NCBI GenBank assembly: GCA_029233925.1
Contig: JARGOX010000009.1
Location: 186,001-250,000 of the forward strand
DNA from: Rhizobiaceae bacterium
GTDB lineage: Bacteria > Pseudomonadota > Alphaproteobacteria > Rhizobiales > Rhizobiaceae
Direction: 5' to 3'
DNA length: 64,000 nucleotides
Each line of letters opens with the position of its first letter. Within the stretch, counting starts at the first letter, position 1. Below are positions 46,699-56,859 of the stretch, piece after piece. The notes under the pieces were generated by a model. That model saw nothing but the letters and a program-made list of their open reading frames with translations, did no database searches and was not told where the DNA came from. A program made the position numbers and the translations under genes.

Positions 46699-47535
46699 CT
46701 ACCTCTCAGACGTGCCAAGCCCAGGCGTAAACAGACCCGCTGGCGAAAGGGTGAAAATCTCGCAACCATTCGCGGTGACCCCGATGGAATGCTCATATTG
46801 CGCTGTCAATGAACGGTCACGGGTGACCGCAGTCCAGCCATCGGCCAGAACTTTAACGTGGGGTTTTCCCAGATTGATCATTGGCTCAATCGTGAAAATC
46901 ATGCCTTCACGCAGTTCCACGCCTTCATGGGCACGACCGTAATGCAGAATATTGGGCACATCATGAAACAATTTGCCAAGACCATGCCCGCAAAAATCGC
47001 GCACCACCGAGCAGCGTTCCGCTTCCGCGTATCGCTGTATGGCCTCGCCGATGGCACCGGTTCTGGCGCCGGGTTTGACAACATCCAGTGCCAGCAACAG
47101 AGATTTATGTGTGACTTCCATCAGCCGGTGTGCTGCCCGTTTGATTTCTCCGACGGGATACATGCGGCTTGAGTCTCCATGCCAGCCATCCAGCACATAG
47201 GTGACGTCAATATTGACGATGTCGCCTTCGCGTAACGGCTTGTCGGAGGGAATGCCGTGACACACGACATGGTTGAGCGACGTGCAACAGGAATTTGTAT
47301 AGCCACGATAATTCAATGTGGCTGGAACTGCGCCATGATCCATGCCGAATTCAAAGACAAACCGGTCAATGGCCTGGGTTGTCAGACCCGGTTCAATCAG
47401 CGGAACCAGTTCGTCAAGGCAGCGCGCGGTCAAATGTCCGGCCTTGCGCATGCCGGCAAAGCCTTCCGGACCGTGGAGCTTTATGTGACCATTGTTCTTG
47501 TTTGGCGCTGCAATGGCGTCGATGTAATTAATCAA
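46699..47535 (-). CDS. map: Methionine aminopeptidase, type I
   Basis: Removes N-terminal Met from nascent proteins. The metal ligands appear in order: GDIVNIDVTYVLDGWHGDSS, CGHGLGKLFHDVPNI, FTIEPMINLG and TAQYEHSIGV. The start is TTG at 47535, with GAGGA six bases upstream overlapping the end of sfsA. 278 residues. sfsA, map and radC are closely packed on the minus strand, nine to ten bases apart. Confidence 0.95.
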   Translation of the reverse strand: MINYIDAIAAPNKNNGHIKLHGPEGFAGMRKAGHLTARCLDELVPLIEPGLTTQAIDRFVFEFGMDHGAVPATLNYRGYTNSCCTSLNHVVCHGIPSDKPLREGDIVNIDVTYVLDGWHGDSSRMYPVGEIKRAAHRLMEVTHKSLLLALDVVKPGARTGAIGEAIQRYAEAERCSVVRDFCGHGLGKLFHDVPNILHYGRAHEGVELREGMIFTIEPMINLGKPHVKVLADGWTAVTRDRSLTAQYEHSIGVTANGCEIFTLSPAGLFTPGLGTSER

Positions 47536-47544
47536 TTGTTTTCC

Positions 47545-48255
47545 TCACAGACCTGGTTCGTCGACAGGGATCATGCTGTCAAAGCAAATTTCCTGCGGGC
47601 TTATGTGGCACCGAACAGCCACGGCTTCAACGCCGCGGGAAATTGCCCGGTCAAATGCTTCTGCATAATTGCTATCGAGATCGCGGCAGATTTTCAACCG
47701 GTCGCAATCGGATCGCTGGACAAGATAAACCATAATACCACGATTGCCAGCTTCTACCATATCTCCCAGTTCCTCGAGATGTTTGGCGCCGCGGCGGGTT
47801 TCACTGTCGGGAAACTCTGCCAGATTTTCCTGCCTGATAAAATGGACATTCTTCACCTCGACATAGGCTGGCGCGCGTTCCGGGTCTGTGAGCATCAGGT
47901 CTATGCGTGAATTTTTGCCGTATTTCTGCTCTCGTTTGAGGTCCCCATAGCCTTTGAGCGTTTCCAGCCTTCCGGCAAGAATTGCTTCCTCGACGATCCT
48001 GTTGGGCAGACCGGTATTGATGCCGACAGTGGTGCCGTCCGCCTCGACCAGTTCAAGTGCATGTTTGTATTTGCGGGTCGGGCTGTCATGGACTGACAGC
48101 CAAATGGGTGAACCGGGGGTTGTCAATCCACGCATCGATCCGGTGTTCGGGCAGGACCCGGTAATTGTCTGTCCATCAGCAAGCACGGCATCGAAGAGAA
48201 ACCGCTTGTAGCGTTTGATCAGAGTCGCAGGGACAAGGGGCGTCGGAAATTTCAA
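47545..48255 (-). CDS. sfsA: Sugar fermentation stimulation protein SfsA
   Basis: A nuclease-like fold protein first linked to maltose metabolism. Family blocks are [45 protein letters not shown] and [20 protein letters not shown], which holds the D-ExK-like residues. 236 residues, the usual length. It is the first gene of the sfsA-map-radC set. Confidence 0.93.
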   Translation of the reverse strand: MKFPTPLVPATLIKRYKRFLFDAVLADGQTITGSCPNTGSMRGLTTPGSPIWLSVHDSPTRKYKHALELVEADGTTVGINTGLPNRIVEEAILAGRLETLKGYGDLKREQKYGKNSRIDLMLTDPERAPAYVEVKNVHFIRQENLAEFPDSETRRGAKHLEELGDMVEAGNRGIMVYLVQRSDCDRLKICRDLDSNYAEAFDRAISRGVEAVAVRCHISPQEICFDSMIPVDEPGL

Positions 48256-48372
48256 GTGATACTCTCTGGCAACCGGGGCAATGTTAAAAAAGTCGTTTTG
48301 TTTATGCGCAAGCAGATGCCTGTCGGCATGCGATCTCTCACGCGGACCGCAGCCCGTTATTTGCGCAAGCGC

Positions 48373-50313
48373 CTATACCCGTATCTTGACGAAACTGCCC
48401 GGGGCATCTTCAATTGCGTTGAGTTTCCCGCCACCGGGAATACGGGCTTCGACCATTTTCTTGTCCTGTTTTTTTATCCATTCATGCCAGTGAGGCCACC
48501 AGGAACCTGGGTGTTCCTTGGCTTTTGACACCCAGGCGGCAAAATCTCCCTGAGGCTTCGTGCCGGTCCAGTACTGATATTTTTTCTTGTCCGGCGGGTT
48601 GACGACTCCGGCAATGTGACCGGAACCGGACATGACATAGGTCACTTTTCCGCCAAAGAATCGACATCCTTCAAAAACCGATTGTGCAGGTGCTATATGA
48701 TCTTCGCGGGCTGCCAGATTATAGATCGGAATCTTGACGTCCTTGAGCGACAAGGTTTTGCCATCCAGAACCATTCGGCCATTGGAAAGGTTGTTTTCCA
48801 TATAGCAGTTGCGCAGGTAAAATGAGTGGTTTGCAGCTGGCATACGGGTTGCATCCGAGTTCCAGTACAGCAGATCGAAGGGCATCGGCTCCTTGCCCTT
48901 GAGGTAGTTGTTGACGACATAGGGCCAGATCAGTTCCGAAGAACGCAGCATATTGAAGGCGGTTGCCATTTTTGAACCGTCAAGATAGCCGCGGCCCTTC
49001 ATGTTTTCCTCGATGGAATCGATGTTCTCCGCATCCGCAAAAACCATCAGGTCACCGGCATGAACGAAATCGACCTGGGTTGTAAACAGGGTGGCAGAGG
49101 CTATGCGGTTGTCACCCTCCTGCGCAAACAGAGCCAGTGCGGCGGCAAGCAATGTACCGCCAACGCAGTAGCCGATGGCGTTGATTTCCTTTTCGCCGGT
49201 GGCTTTCTCAATGGTGTCGAGTGCAAACCCGATTCCCTCGCGGGCATAGGCCGACCAGCCCTTGTCCGCATGGCGTTCGTCGGGATTGATCCAGGAGATG
49301 ACGAAAACCGTATGCCCCTGATCAACAGCCCATTTGATGAAGGATTTTTGCGGATTGAGATCGAGAATATAGAACTTGTTGATCCACGGCGGGCAGATCA
49401 GCAACGGGCGCTTCAACACGGATTCGGTCGAAGCGTCATATTGGACCACCTGGCAGATGTCGCTTTGAGCGACGACCTTGCCGGGGGTAAGGGCCAGGTT
49501 CTTGCCCACCGCGAAAGTGCCTTTATCGGACTGTCTGATCCGCAGGTCGCCGCGGCCAGCCTCGATGTCCTCAGCCAGCATGCGCATGCCACGCACCAGG
49601 TTTTCACCGTTCTCGGCGACTGTTTCCTTGTAAACTTCGGGATTTGTCAGTATGAAATTTGCCGGCGACAGGGCACTCATCAATTGCTTGACGTAAAATT
49701 CAGCCTTGTGGCGCGTGTGTTCATCAAGCCCGTCTGCATCGGTAACCAGTTTGTCTGCCCAATCGGCGGTCACCCAATAGGCCTGGCGCATGAAGCTGAA
49801 AAATGCGTTGTCCTGCCAGTCTTCGTCCTTGAAGCGTTTGTCACTCAAATGGCCTGCCGCCGGATCCTCGACCTCTTCACCGGAGAACTTTCGAACCGAA
49901 TTTGACCAGATGTTGAAGTAACTGGAGAGCAGGTGCGTCTGTGCCTCGATCGCGCGTTTGGGGTCGGACAACCAATATTCGGATAGTTTCGAGAAGGTCT
50001 TGACCATATCGGTGGCGGGGCCCGAAAGACTGTCTTTCTTTTCTCCGGTTTCACGCGGTGTGACCCAGGCTGATGCGGCCTTGCCAAGGTGTTCCATCAC
50101 ATGGGCCATGTTGCGGGCCATGGCTTCAGGGTCCTTGATAACAAAGGGTTCTATCGCCGACATGTTTGCCAGATCTTCGAATTCATTCTTGCTCTTGCCG
50201 GGTGTTTTTTTGCCGCCAGATTTATCCGAAGGGTTGTTTTTTTCTTGCGGGCTTTTGCTGCCTCGAGCAGTCATGGCTTCGTCTTGACCAGTCGGGTCTT
50301 TTTTTTCCGCCAA
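48373..50313 (-). CDS. phaC: Class I poly(3-hydroxyalkanoate) synthase
   Basis: Polymerises hydroxyacyl-CoA into storage granules. The lipase-like box GYCVGGTLLA carries the nucleophile Cys (about 383); the Asp is in LAAREDHIAP and the His in GSGHIAGVVNPP. The first 50 residues are Lys/Ser/Pro-rich and probably disordered. The start is TTG at 50313, seven bases after a GGAGGT site; ATG 50274 is the fallback. At about 646 residues it is slightly long. No thiolase or reductase gene is near it. Confidence 0.93.
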   Translation of the reverse strand: MAEKKDPTGQDEAMTARGSKSPQEKNNPSDKSGGKKTPGKSKNEFEDLANMSAIEPFVIKDPEAMARNMAHVMEHLGKAASAWVTPRETGEKKDSLSGPATDMVKTFSKLSEYWLSDPKRAIEAQTHLLSSYFNIWSNSVRKFSGEEVEDPAAGHLSDKRFKDEDWQDNAFFSFMRQAYWVTADWADKLVTDADGLDEHTRHKAEFYVKQLMSALSPANFILTNPEVYKETVAENGENLVRGMRMLAEDIEAGRGDLRIRQSDKGTFAVGKNLALTPGKVVAQSDICQVVQYDASTESVLKRPLLICPPWINKFYILDLNPQKSFIKWAVDQGHTVFVISWINPDERHADKGWSAYAREGIGFALDTIEKATGEKEINAIGYCVGGTLLAAALALFAQEGDNRIASATLFTTQVDFVHAGDLMVFADAENIDSIEENMKGRGYLDGSKMATAFNMLRSSELIWPYVVNNYLKGKEPMPFDLLYWNSDATRMPAANHSFYLRNCYMENNLSNGRMVLDGKTLSLKDVKIPIYNLAAREDHIAPAQSVFEGCRFFGGKVTYVMSGSGHIAGVVNPPDKKKYQYWTGTKPQGDFAAWVSKAKEHPGSWWPHWHEWIKKQDKKMVEARIPGGGKLNAIEDAPGSFVKIRV

Positions 50314-50455
50314 TTTATGCACCTCCGCGCTGCGCAACCAATTTTCAATTCGTCCGTCTTTCGGTCACTTTATTATGCAACACTTATGGAAATAATGTAG
50401 GTATAAATTGCAGTTAAATCATTATCCTTTGGTGAAGACGTATGTGGTGGAAAAT

Positions 50456-50935
50456 ATGAGCGGAAGCTTGAAAAAATATCTGGGATCGGCGTCCACGGGA
50501 TTGTCCCTGTCAGCCCTTGTTTTATTGGCAGGGTGCGTTTCGGCTTCACTGGAAGATGCGGCCCCCAAACAAGTTCCGACACCCGAGAGCCCCAGACGAA
50601 CCGGTGATGACGCTGCAACCAATGCAGCGGCGGGCGGCAACCAGATCCAGCAGGCAGCATCGCCGAGTGACGCCAGTTCAGCGCGTGACAACAGCTTCGT
50701 GAGCCAGGGCGCTTTGAATAATGATGAGTTCCCGACATTTGCGCAAACGCCCAGAGCGGCAACTGTCCAACTCAGCGATGAAGACAAAAAGGCCATGCTT
50801 GAAGAGATGCGGGCGATTCGTGCCGCCAATCAGGCAACTGGAAACAGGGCAGTCGCCGCTTCCCGGCGTAGTGGCAGCCTTGATGATGTTGCGCGTACAC
50901 ATGCGACGGAAACGAAAGCCGAGATTGAGAACTGA
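50456..50935 (+). CDS. Small predicted lipoprotein of unknown function
   Basis: A 159-residue protein with a signal sequence and lipobox LLAGC (Cys27). The mature part is rich in Pro, Ala, Ser, Gln and Asp, with a charged helix SDEDKKAMLEEMRAIRAANQ near residue 110. I recognise no family. ATG 50456 has GGTGGA upstream. It is 143 bases ahead of the alaC-like gene on the same strand. Confidence 0.7.
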   Translation: MSGSLKKYLGSASTGLSLSALVLLAGCVSASLEDAAPKQVPTPESPRRTGDDAATNAAAGGNQIQQAASPSDASSARDNSFVSQGALNNDEFPTFAQTPRAATVQLSDEDKKAMLEEMRAIRAANQATGNRAVAASRRSGSLDDVARTHATETKAEIEN

Positions 50936-51078
50936 AGCACCCTTCGTCGGGATTGCCAGCTTCAATGCAACCATCTATTGGAACGCCCGACAGTCCTGCA
51001 ACAGGCAAAGATAACACAGCGGTGGTCGATAGATTGATCCATCGATCCACCGATACCGGGGACCAAACCGAGAGCATC

Positions 51079-52296
51079 ATGGAAGAATTTCACAAAGTCA
51101 GACGTCTGCCGCCTTATGTTTTTGAACAGGTAAACCGCCTGAAAGCCAGCGCGCGGGCGGCCGGCGCCGACATTATTGATCTTGGAATGGGCAATCCTGA
51201 TCTGCCCACGCCGCAGGCGATTGTCGACAAGCTGTGTGAAGTTGTACAGGATCCACGAACGCACCGCTATTCGACATCCAGAGGTATTCCCGGACTTAGA
51301 AAGGCGCAGGCACGCTATTACGAGCGCCGGTTTGGCGTCAAATTGAATCCCGAGACACAGGTTGTCGCAACCCTTGGATCAAAAGAGGGCTTTGCCAATA
51401 TGGCGCAAGCCATAACAGCGCCTGGCGACGTGATTTTATGCCCCAATCCGACCTATCCGATCCACGCTTTCGGTTTCATCATGTCGGGCGGTGTCATTCG
51501 GTCCATGACGGTCAAACCTGATGACAGTTTTTTCCACTCACTGGAACGTGCGGTTCGCCATTCCATACCAAAGCCGATTGCGCTGATTCTGAACTATCCG
51601 TCCAATCCGACAGCCCACACAGCGAGTCTTGATTTCTACAAGGATGTTGTGGCTTTTGCGAGAAAACACGAGATCATTATCCTGTCGGATCTGGCCTATG
51701 CGGAATTGTATTATGATGACATTCGGCCGCCGTCGGTTCTGCAAGTGCCAGGTGCGATCGATGTCGCGGTCGAATTCACATCCATGTCCAAGACATTTTC
51801 CATGCCCGGCTGGAGAATGGGATTTGCCGTTGGCAATGAACGGCTGATTGCCGCCTTGTCTCGGGTAAAGTCCTATCTGGATTATGGTGCGTTTACCCCG
51901 ATCCAGGTCGCTGCGAGCATGGCTCTCAACAGCGATGGCTCCGATATCGAAATCGTCCGCAATACCTATAAACGGCGCCGTGATGTGATGGTGGAATCCT
52001 TTACCAATGCCGGATGGGCAGTCCCATCACCCGAAGCAACCATGTTTGCCTGGGCACCGTTACCGGAGCGTTTTCGAGAAATCGGATCACTGGAATTTTC
52101 CAAGCTGCTTATCGAGCGTGCCGATGTTGCGGTCGCGCCGGGCGTCGGCTTTGGTGAATATGGTGATGAATTCGTGCGTATAGCTCTGGTGGAAAATGAG
52201 CATCGCATTCGACAGGCTGCACGAAATATCAAACGCTTTCTTGCCTCCAGCGACGAAAATATGCAAAACGTTGTTCAGCTGGACACCCGGCGATAG
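51079..52296 (+). CDS. alaC: Class I/II aminotransferase, AlaC-like
   Basis: PLP-dependent transaminase closely resembling E. coli AlaC (glutamate-pyruvate) and listed in rhizobia as aspartate or LL-diaminopimelate aminotransferase. YSTSRGIPGLRKAQARYYER, LNYPSNPTAHT, SDLAYAELYYDD and the Lys loop SMSKTFSMPGWRMGF fit. ATG 51079 gives MEEFHKVRRLPPYVFEQVNR, the conserved opening; the upstream extension is unrelated. 405 residues. It is followed by hom. Confidence 0.9.
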   Translation: MEEFHKVRRLPPYVFEQVNRLKASARAAGADIIDLGMGNPDLPTPQAIVDKLCEVVQDPRTHRYSTSRGIPGLRKAQARYYERRFGVKLNPETQVVATLGSKEGFANMAQAITAPGDVILCPNPTYPIHAFGFIMSGGVIRSMTVKPDDSFFHSLERAVRHSIPKPIALILNYPSNPTAHTASLDFYKDVVAFARKHEIIILSDLAYAELYYDDIRPPSVLQVPGAIDVAVEFTSMSKTFSMPGWRMGFAVGNERLIAALSRVKSYLDYGAFTPIQVAASMALNSDGSDIEIVRNTYKRRRDVMVESFTNAGWAVPSPEATMFAWAPLPERFREIGSLEFSKLLIERADVAVAPGVGFGEYGDEFVRIALVENEHRIRQAARNIKRFLASSDENMQNVVQLDTRR

Positions 52297-52375
52297 CCGT
52301 TCATCTTTCCACTGACTAAACGCCCGGCGTATCTGTTCATCGGGCGCAGCATCACAATGACTGGATTTTTCGAAA

Positions 52376-53704
52376 ATGGTAAATGCGTTGAAGATCGGCA
52401 TTGCGGGCCTTGGCACTGTCGGTGCATCGCTTGCCCGTATCCTGATCGATCGTCACGACAAGCTGGCTGACATTTGCGGCAGACCGATTGAAATCGTCGC
52501 TGTCAGCGCGCGCGATGAGAAAAAAGATCGTGGCGTTGACCTGTCGCATGTGCGTTTTTATGCCGATCCCGTTGAATTGGCGGCAGAGGCTGACATCGAC
52601 GTTTTTGTTGAATTGATGGGCGGTGAGGGGGATCCAGCTCTCAATGCGGTCCGCACAGCTTTGGCACGCGGCAAACATGCCGTGACGGCCAACAAGGCCT
52701 TGCTGGCCCGCCATGGTGTCGAACTGGCCGTGGTTGCGGAAGAAAGCGGCGTTCTGCTGAATTTCGAAGCCGCTGTCGCTGGTGGAATTCCGATCATCAA
52801 GGCGATGCGTGAATCACTGACGGGCAACAATATCTCCCGTGTTTTCGGCATATTGAACGGGACGTGCAACTATATTCTGACCGAAATGGAGCGTGGCGGC
52901 CTGTCCTTTAAGGACTGCCTGAAGGAAGCCCAAAGGCTTGGTTATGCGGAAGCCGATCCGACATTCGATATCGAAGGCAACGATACGGCCCACAAGCTGG
53001 CGATCCTGACCAGTCTTGCCTTCGGTACCCGGATTGCGCCCGATGACATCTATCTGGAAGGTATTTCCAACATATCGATCGAAGACATAAGGGCGGCCGA
53101 CGATCTGGGCTTTCGCATCAAATTGCTGGGTGTTGCTCAAAAAACCGATACAGGTATCGAACAGCGGGTTCACCCGACGATGGTGCCGAAGGAATCGGTT
53201 ATTGCGCAGGTTGATGGTGTCACCAATGCTGTGGCCATCGATGCCGACATATTGGGGGAATTGCTGCTTTCCGGGCCGGGAGCAGGCGGCGACGCAACAG
53301 CTTCTGCGGTGCTGGGCGATCTCGCTGATATCGCGAAATGCCAACCGGGCCACCAACACGGTCCCGTACTCGGACGGCCGGCAGTTCAGTTGCAGCCCTA
53401 CGTCAAGGCGCGCATGCGCAGCCATGAAGGTGGCTATTTCATCCGTTTGACAGTGGAAGATCGCACCGGCGTCTTTGCCAATCTGGCCAAACACATGTCT
53501 GACAATGGTATCTCGCTTGAATCGATTGTGCAGCGTCCTGGACGTTTCGGCAAAGGTGGAACCGGCGAGCACAAGACAGTGATCCTCGTCACCCATGCAA
53601 CCATGGAAGCATCGGTGCGCAAAGCCGTCCGGTCTATTTCATCAGATGGTTATCTGCAGGATAAGCCCCAGGTGATCAGAATAGAACGACCCGGGCATCA
53701 CTGA
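52376..53704 (+). CDS. hom: Homoserine dehydrogenase
   Basis: NAD(P)-dependent enzyme of threonine and methionine synthesis. The Rossmann motif GIAGLGTVGASLARIL, the catalytic-region AVAGGIPIIKAMRESL and GILNGTCNYILTEM, and a C-terminal ACT domain (about 355-440) for allosteric control are all visible. 442 residues. In Rhizobiales alaC-hom is usually followed by glpX and recJ; here an opposite-strand gene intervenes. Confidence 0.95.
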   Translation: MVNALKIGIAGLGTVGASLARILIDRHDKLADICGRPIEIVAVSARDEKKDRGVDLSHVRFYADPVELAAEADIDVFVELMGGEGDPALNAVRTALARGKHAVTANKALLARHGVELAVVAEESGVLLNFEAAVAGGIPIIKAMRESLTGNNISRVFGILNGTCNYILTEMERGGLSFKDCLKEAQRLGYAEADPTFDIEGNDTAHKLAILTSLAFGTRIAPDDIYLEGISNISIEDIRAADDLGFRIKLLGVAQKTDTGIEQRVHPTMVPKESVIAQVDGVTNAVAIDADILGELLLSGPGAGGDATASAVLGDLADIAKCQPGHQHGPVLGRPAVQLQPYVKARMRSHEGGYFIRLTVEDRTGVFANLAKHMSDNGISLESIVQRPGRFGKGGTGEHKTVILVTHATMEASVRKAVRSISSDGYLQDKPQVIRIERPGHH

Positions 53705-53731
53705 CGTCCTGTCGCTTCTGATCTGGATTAT

Positions 53732-53771
53732 GCTGAAATTAGTATTCAATTTCAGCAAGATAATCTTTTTT
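53732..53771 (+). terminator. Probable terminator after hom
   Basis: A perfect nine-base stem GCTGAAATT/AATTTCAGC (53732-53740 with 53748-53756), followed ten bases later by six T. The spacing to the T tract is longer than ideal. Confidence 0.45.
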
Positions 53772-53802
53772 CCTGAGGTTTTGAATCAGCATTGGGCGGA
53801 CG

Positions 53803-56800
53803 TTACCACATTTCCCGCGCGTTCAGCAGATGGCCGGAAATGGTTTTCAGCAGGTTGAGGGCGACATCCCGGTCATGCTCCACAACATCAAGAAACGCCT
53901 GTTTGCCAATTCGCAATCCAGTCAGGTCAGTGGTTGCAACCATGTCAAATTCACGATCCCGCTCCATGATGATGGCAAGGTCGCCGATGATGCGTCCCGG
54001 CTCTATTGTCGTAATCAGCAGCGCCTTGTGTTCATCCGTTTCGGGTAGCCATAATTCGGCTTTGCCTTTGGTGAATGTGTAGGCACCATCTGTCCGGTCG
54101 CCGGTTTTAAAGATCTTTTCGCCTTTCTCGTATTTCACCCATTGGGAGCCATAGGCAAGCAGGCGCAATTGTTTGCGGTCAAGATCTGCAAAGAGGGCGG
54201 TGCGCGCCAGTACGTGAAGCTTCTCTGCCAGTCCGGCAGCCGCCGGTGCAGAAGTCTCATCTGGCACCTTTTCGTTTGTCTCCACAGCATATCCGGTGGG
54301 GACAAGCTGTCCGCCGCGCAATTCGTAACAGGAATCGTATTGCTGCGGATTGCGAAATTTTGATTCAAGCACGATGATCGTCGCATTGGGCAACAACCTG
54401 CGGGCTTTTTGTTTCATCTCGCTGCGCTTGCTCTCCTCTTCGGAAGCAAAAATGCGATCCAGTATCAGGATATCCGGACGTCTGATGGCCGCACGAATGA
54501 AATCGATATGTTCCTGTGCTATCTGCGGAAAGTTGGCGCCATTGAATCCGGCTTCCGTATCCGCATAAAGAAGCATGATATCGGTTTTGATGTCTTCTTC
54601 CTGCAGTGCCTGTGAAATGATTTTCATCAGCGCCTTCGAGGTGCCAACCGTGTATTTGGAAACCCGTGCGAAGAGTATATTTTCCAGTATGCTGAGATTT
54701 GGGCAGTAGGTATGCCGATCCAGTGGTGCGTAAAATTCCCGCACCCGATGGTAGATCTGAAAACCGTAGTCACGGCGGGCCTGGGTAATTTTTTCTGTCA
54801 GTTCGTGCGGGAAAGCGTCTTCAAACTGTTCTGCCGTGATGCGAAACGGAAGGCTCATGACCAACATGGTTTCATCGTGAGACAGGGAGTGCCAACCCAT
54901 TTTTTGCTGCTTGCGATAAATGGATACGAGACTTTCAAAAAAGTCGGAGGTGAGCGTGGCAACGCGAAGGAACATGGGATGTTCCGCACCGACATTCGAA
55001 AATGTCTGCACCAGCACGGCCATGAGATCCATGGCCAGCTGTTTTATGTCATCTTCCAGTCCCAGTTCCCGCAAGGTTGACAGAAAAACCGGGTCATCAA
55101 CGATCTGATGATCGCTGGTGCCGTCATTGCGTATGGCAAAAAGAATATTCTCGCTGACGGTCAGGGCGGGATTAAAGTGCGCGCGGTCAAAAAAGTGTAC
55201 GAATTTGGCAAAATCACCAGACCTCAATTCGTCTCGCAAACGCGCCCGGATCGCAAGGATCTTGCTGGTTAGCTCAGGATAATTCTCCCGGTCGATTCTG
55301 GCCTCGAGTCCTCGCTGCATCAGCATGTCCTGAAGTCCGATGGCGTTGATGATCTCGAGCCACCATTCACGCAATTCAGCGGGTGTATGTGCACCCACCA
55401 ATTCCGGGTCAAGCCATTGATCCTGCAGGGAGTAGGGGCTGTTGCCGACGCGTGTGGATTCCTCGATTTCGGTGATTTGCGCATCGGTGAGCGTTTCAAC
55501 GCCGATGGGCGCCGGCATGAGCGGCATCTGTACATTTTGCCCCACCGAACCACTGAATATATGTGGTGTGCCGCCCGCTGAGCCGATGCGGCTTGATATT
55601 GTTTCCTGATAGAGTGAAGCCAGGTCGTGACCAGCGATCGTGATGCTTCCTGAGGCCGGTAGAACAGATCGGTTCAAAGCCTGGACAAAGGCCCGCCGGG
55701 CAAAGGCATTGTCGCTTTGAATGGCAATGAAGGACCCCTTTTTGAAATCAGCACTGATCCTGTTGAGTACGGGCATGCCGTATTGATCAAGGATTGTGAG
55801 ATCGCGGATCGAAATATCACCCGCAAGATGGGGAATTTTCTCCGGTCTTGAATAAAACAGATCCTCATCAATCATGCCCGGCTGCGTAAACTGTTCGGTT
55901 ATCGTGCGGTACCGCAGGCTGACATCCTGAATCTGGCTGTAATAGGCCAGCAATTCGCGCCAGGGGGACATCAGATCCTTGTGCGAAGCCAGCGCCGCTG
56001 CGAGCGCGCCGACTGTCAGTTCTCCCTGGATAACCAGATATCCGCCTATGGAAAGAAACAGAAAAGGTGTCAGCTGATTGATGAAATTGTTGAGAAATTT
56101 CATCAGAAATTTGAGATTGTAAATACTCAGACGAATTTTGAATATCTCACCGAACCGATTGGAGAAATCGGCAAGTGTATAACTCAGGCCATTGACCGTG
56201 CGCAGGGATTCAACGCCGGTAACGGTTTCTCCTATGCGATCCGACAGGGAGCGAACGACCAGGATACGTTCCTTGTTCAAGAGGTTTATCTGCCGTTGGA
56301 GCCTCGGAATGATATAGGCCTGAAGGGGGATCAGGATAATGGCAGCGACACCCAACCATACGTTCTGTACAAATAGAAAACCGGTGATCGTCAGCATCTG
56401 ACCAGCCGCAAACACCGGTCTTGAGATTGCATCGCCCATCATGGTGCACAATGCTTCCGCTTCAGCGGTAATCATTGAAATCAGCGCACCCTGGGATGTC
56501 CTGCGAAATTGCGGCAGAGGCAGTCGCAGCATTCTAGAAATGAGTTGATATCTGAAACGGCGCAGCAGACGCTCGGCGACCACGCCTTTATAGATATTCG
56601 TCTGCATCTTCAGCACGCCCGAGACAATGACGGTCAAAAGAAAAGCGATGCAAAGGGTCGCCAGATATTCAAACTGGCCCAGGGGAAAACCGTACAATGT
56701 AATGGGGAATGTTGTGGAACCAATTGCCTCGTTGATGATCTGTTTTGGCAATTCCAGAGACATGTAGAGAATCGGAAAGGAGATCACCGTCAGGATCAAC

Positions 56801-56859
56801 AGGATGACCTGCGACCGTGCGCTGTATTTCCAGATGAATGTAAGCAGGGATGTCGACAT
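53803..56859 (-). CDS. ABC-exporter-like protein with degenerate ATPase and cyclic-nucleotide-binding domain
   Basis: A 1018-residue membrane protein. Residues 1-325 form an ABC type-1 exporter membrane domain with about six helices. The nucleotide-binding domain begins near 348, but the Walker A place (about 379-391) reads AIQSDNAFARRAF, with no GxxGxGK[ST]. The signature equivalent (771-790, GFNGANFPQIAQEHIDFIRA) is also altered and the Walker B (ILILDRIF, 797-804) has Arg where Glu is expected. About 380 residues separate these parts, far more than usual, and three ENI-type loops (SGSVGQNVQ, TVSENILFA, SILENILFA) occur. Residues 880-1010 are a cNMP-binding fold. It lies on the strand opposite to hom and glpX. 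It is more likely a sensor or regulator than a pump. Confidence 0.8.
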   Translation of the reverse strand: MSTSLLTFIWKYSARSQVILLILTVISFPILYMSLELPKQIINEAIGSTTFPITLYGFPLGQFEYLATLCIAFLLTVIVSGVLKMQTNIYKGVVAERLLRRFRYQLISRMLRLPLPQFRRTSQGALISMITAEAEALCTMMGDAISRPVFAAGQMLTITGFLFVQNVWLGVAAIILIPLQAYIIPRLQRQINLLNKERILVVRSLSDRIGETVTGVESLRTVNGLSYTLADFSNRFGEIFKIRLSIYNLKFLMKFLNNFINQLTPFLFLSIGGYLVIQGELTVGALAAALASHKDLMSPWRELLAYYSQIQDVSLRYRTITEQFTQPGMIDEDLFYSRPEKIPHLAGDISIRDLTILDQYGMPVLNRISADFKKGSFIAIQSDNAFARRAFVQALNRSVLPASGSITIAGHDLASLYQETISSRIGSAGGTPHIFSGSVGQNVQMPLMPAPIGVETLTDAQITEIEESTRVGNSPYSLQDQWLDPELVGAHTPAELREWWLEIINAIGLQDMLMQRGLEARIDRENYPELTSKILAIRARLRDELRSGDFAKFVHFFDRAHFNPALTVSENILFAIRNDGTSDHQIVDDPVFLSTLRELGLEDDIKQLAMDLMAVLVQTFSNVGAEHPMFLRVATLTSDFFESLVSIYRKQQKMGWHSLSHDETMLVMSLPFRITAEQFEDAFPHELTEKITQARRDYGFQIYHRVREFYAPLDRHTYCPNLSILENILFARVSKYTVGTSKALMKIISQALQEEDIKTDIMLLYADTEAGFNGANFPQIAQEHIDFIRAAIRRPDILILDRIFASEEESKRSEMKQKARRLLPNATIIVLESKFRNPQQYDSCYELRGGQLVPTGYAVETNEKVPDETSAPAAAGLAEKLHVLARTALFADLDRKQLRLLAYGSQWVKYEKGEKIFKTGDRTDGAYTFTKGKAELWLPETDEHKALLITTIEPGRIIGDLAIIMERDREFDMVATTDLTGLRIGKQAFLDVVEHDRDVALNLLKTISGHLLNAREMW

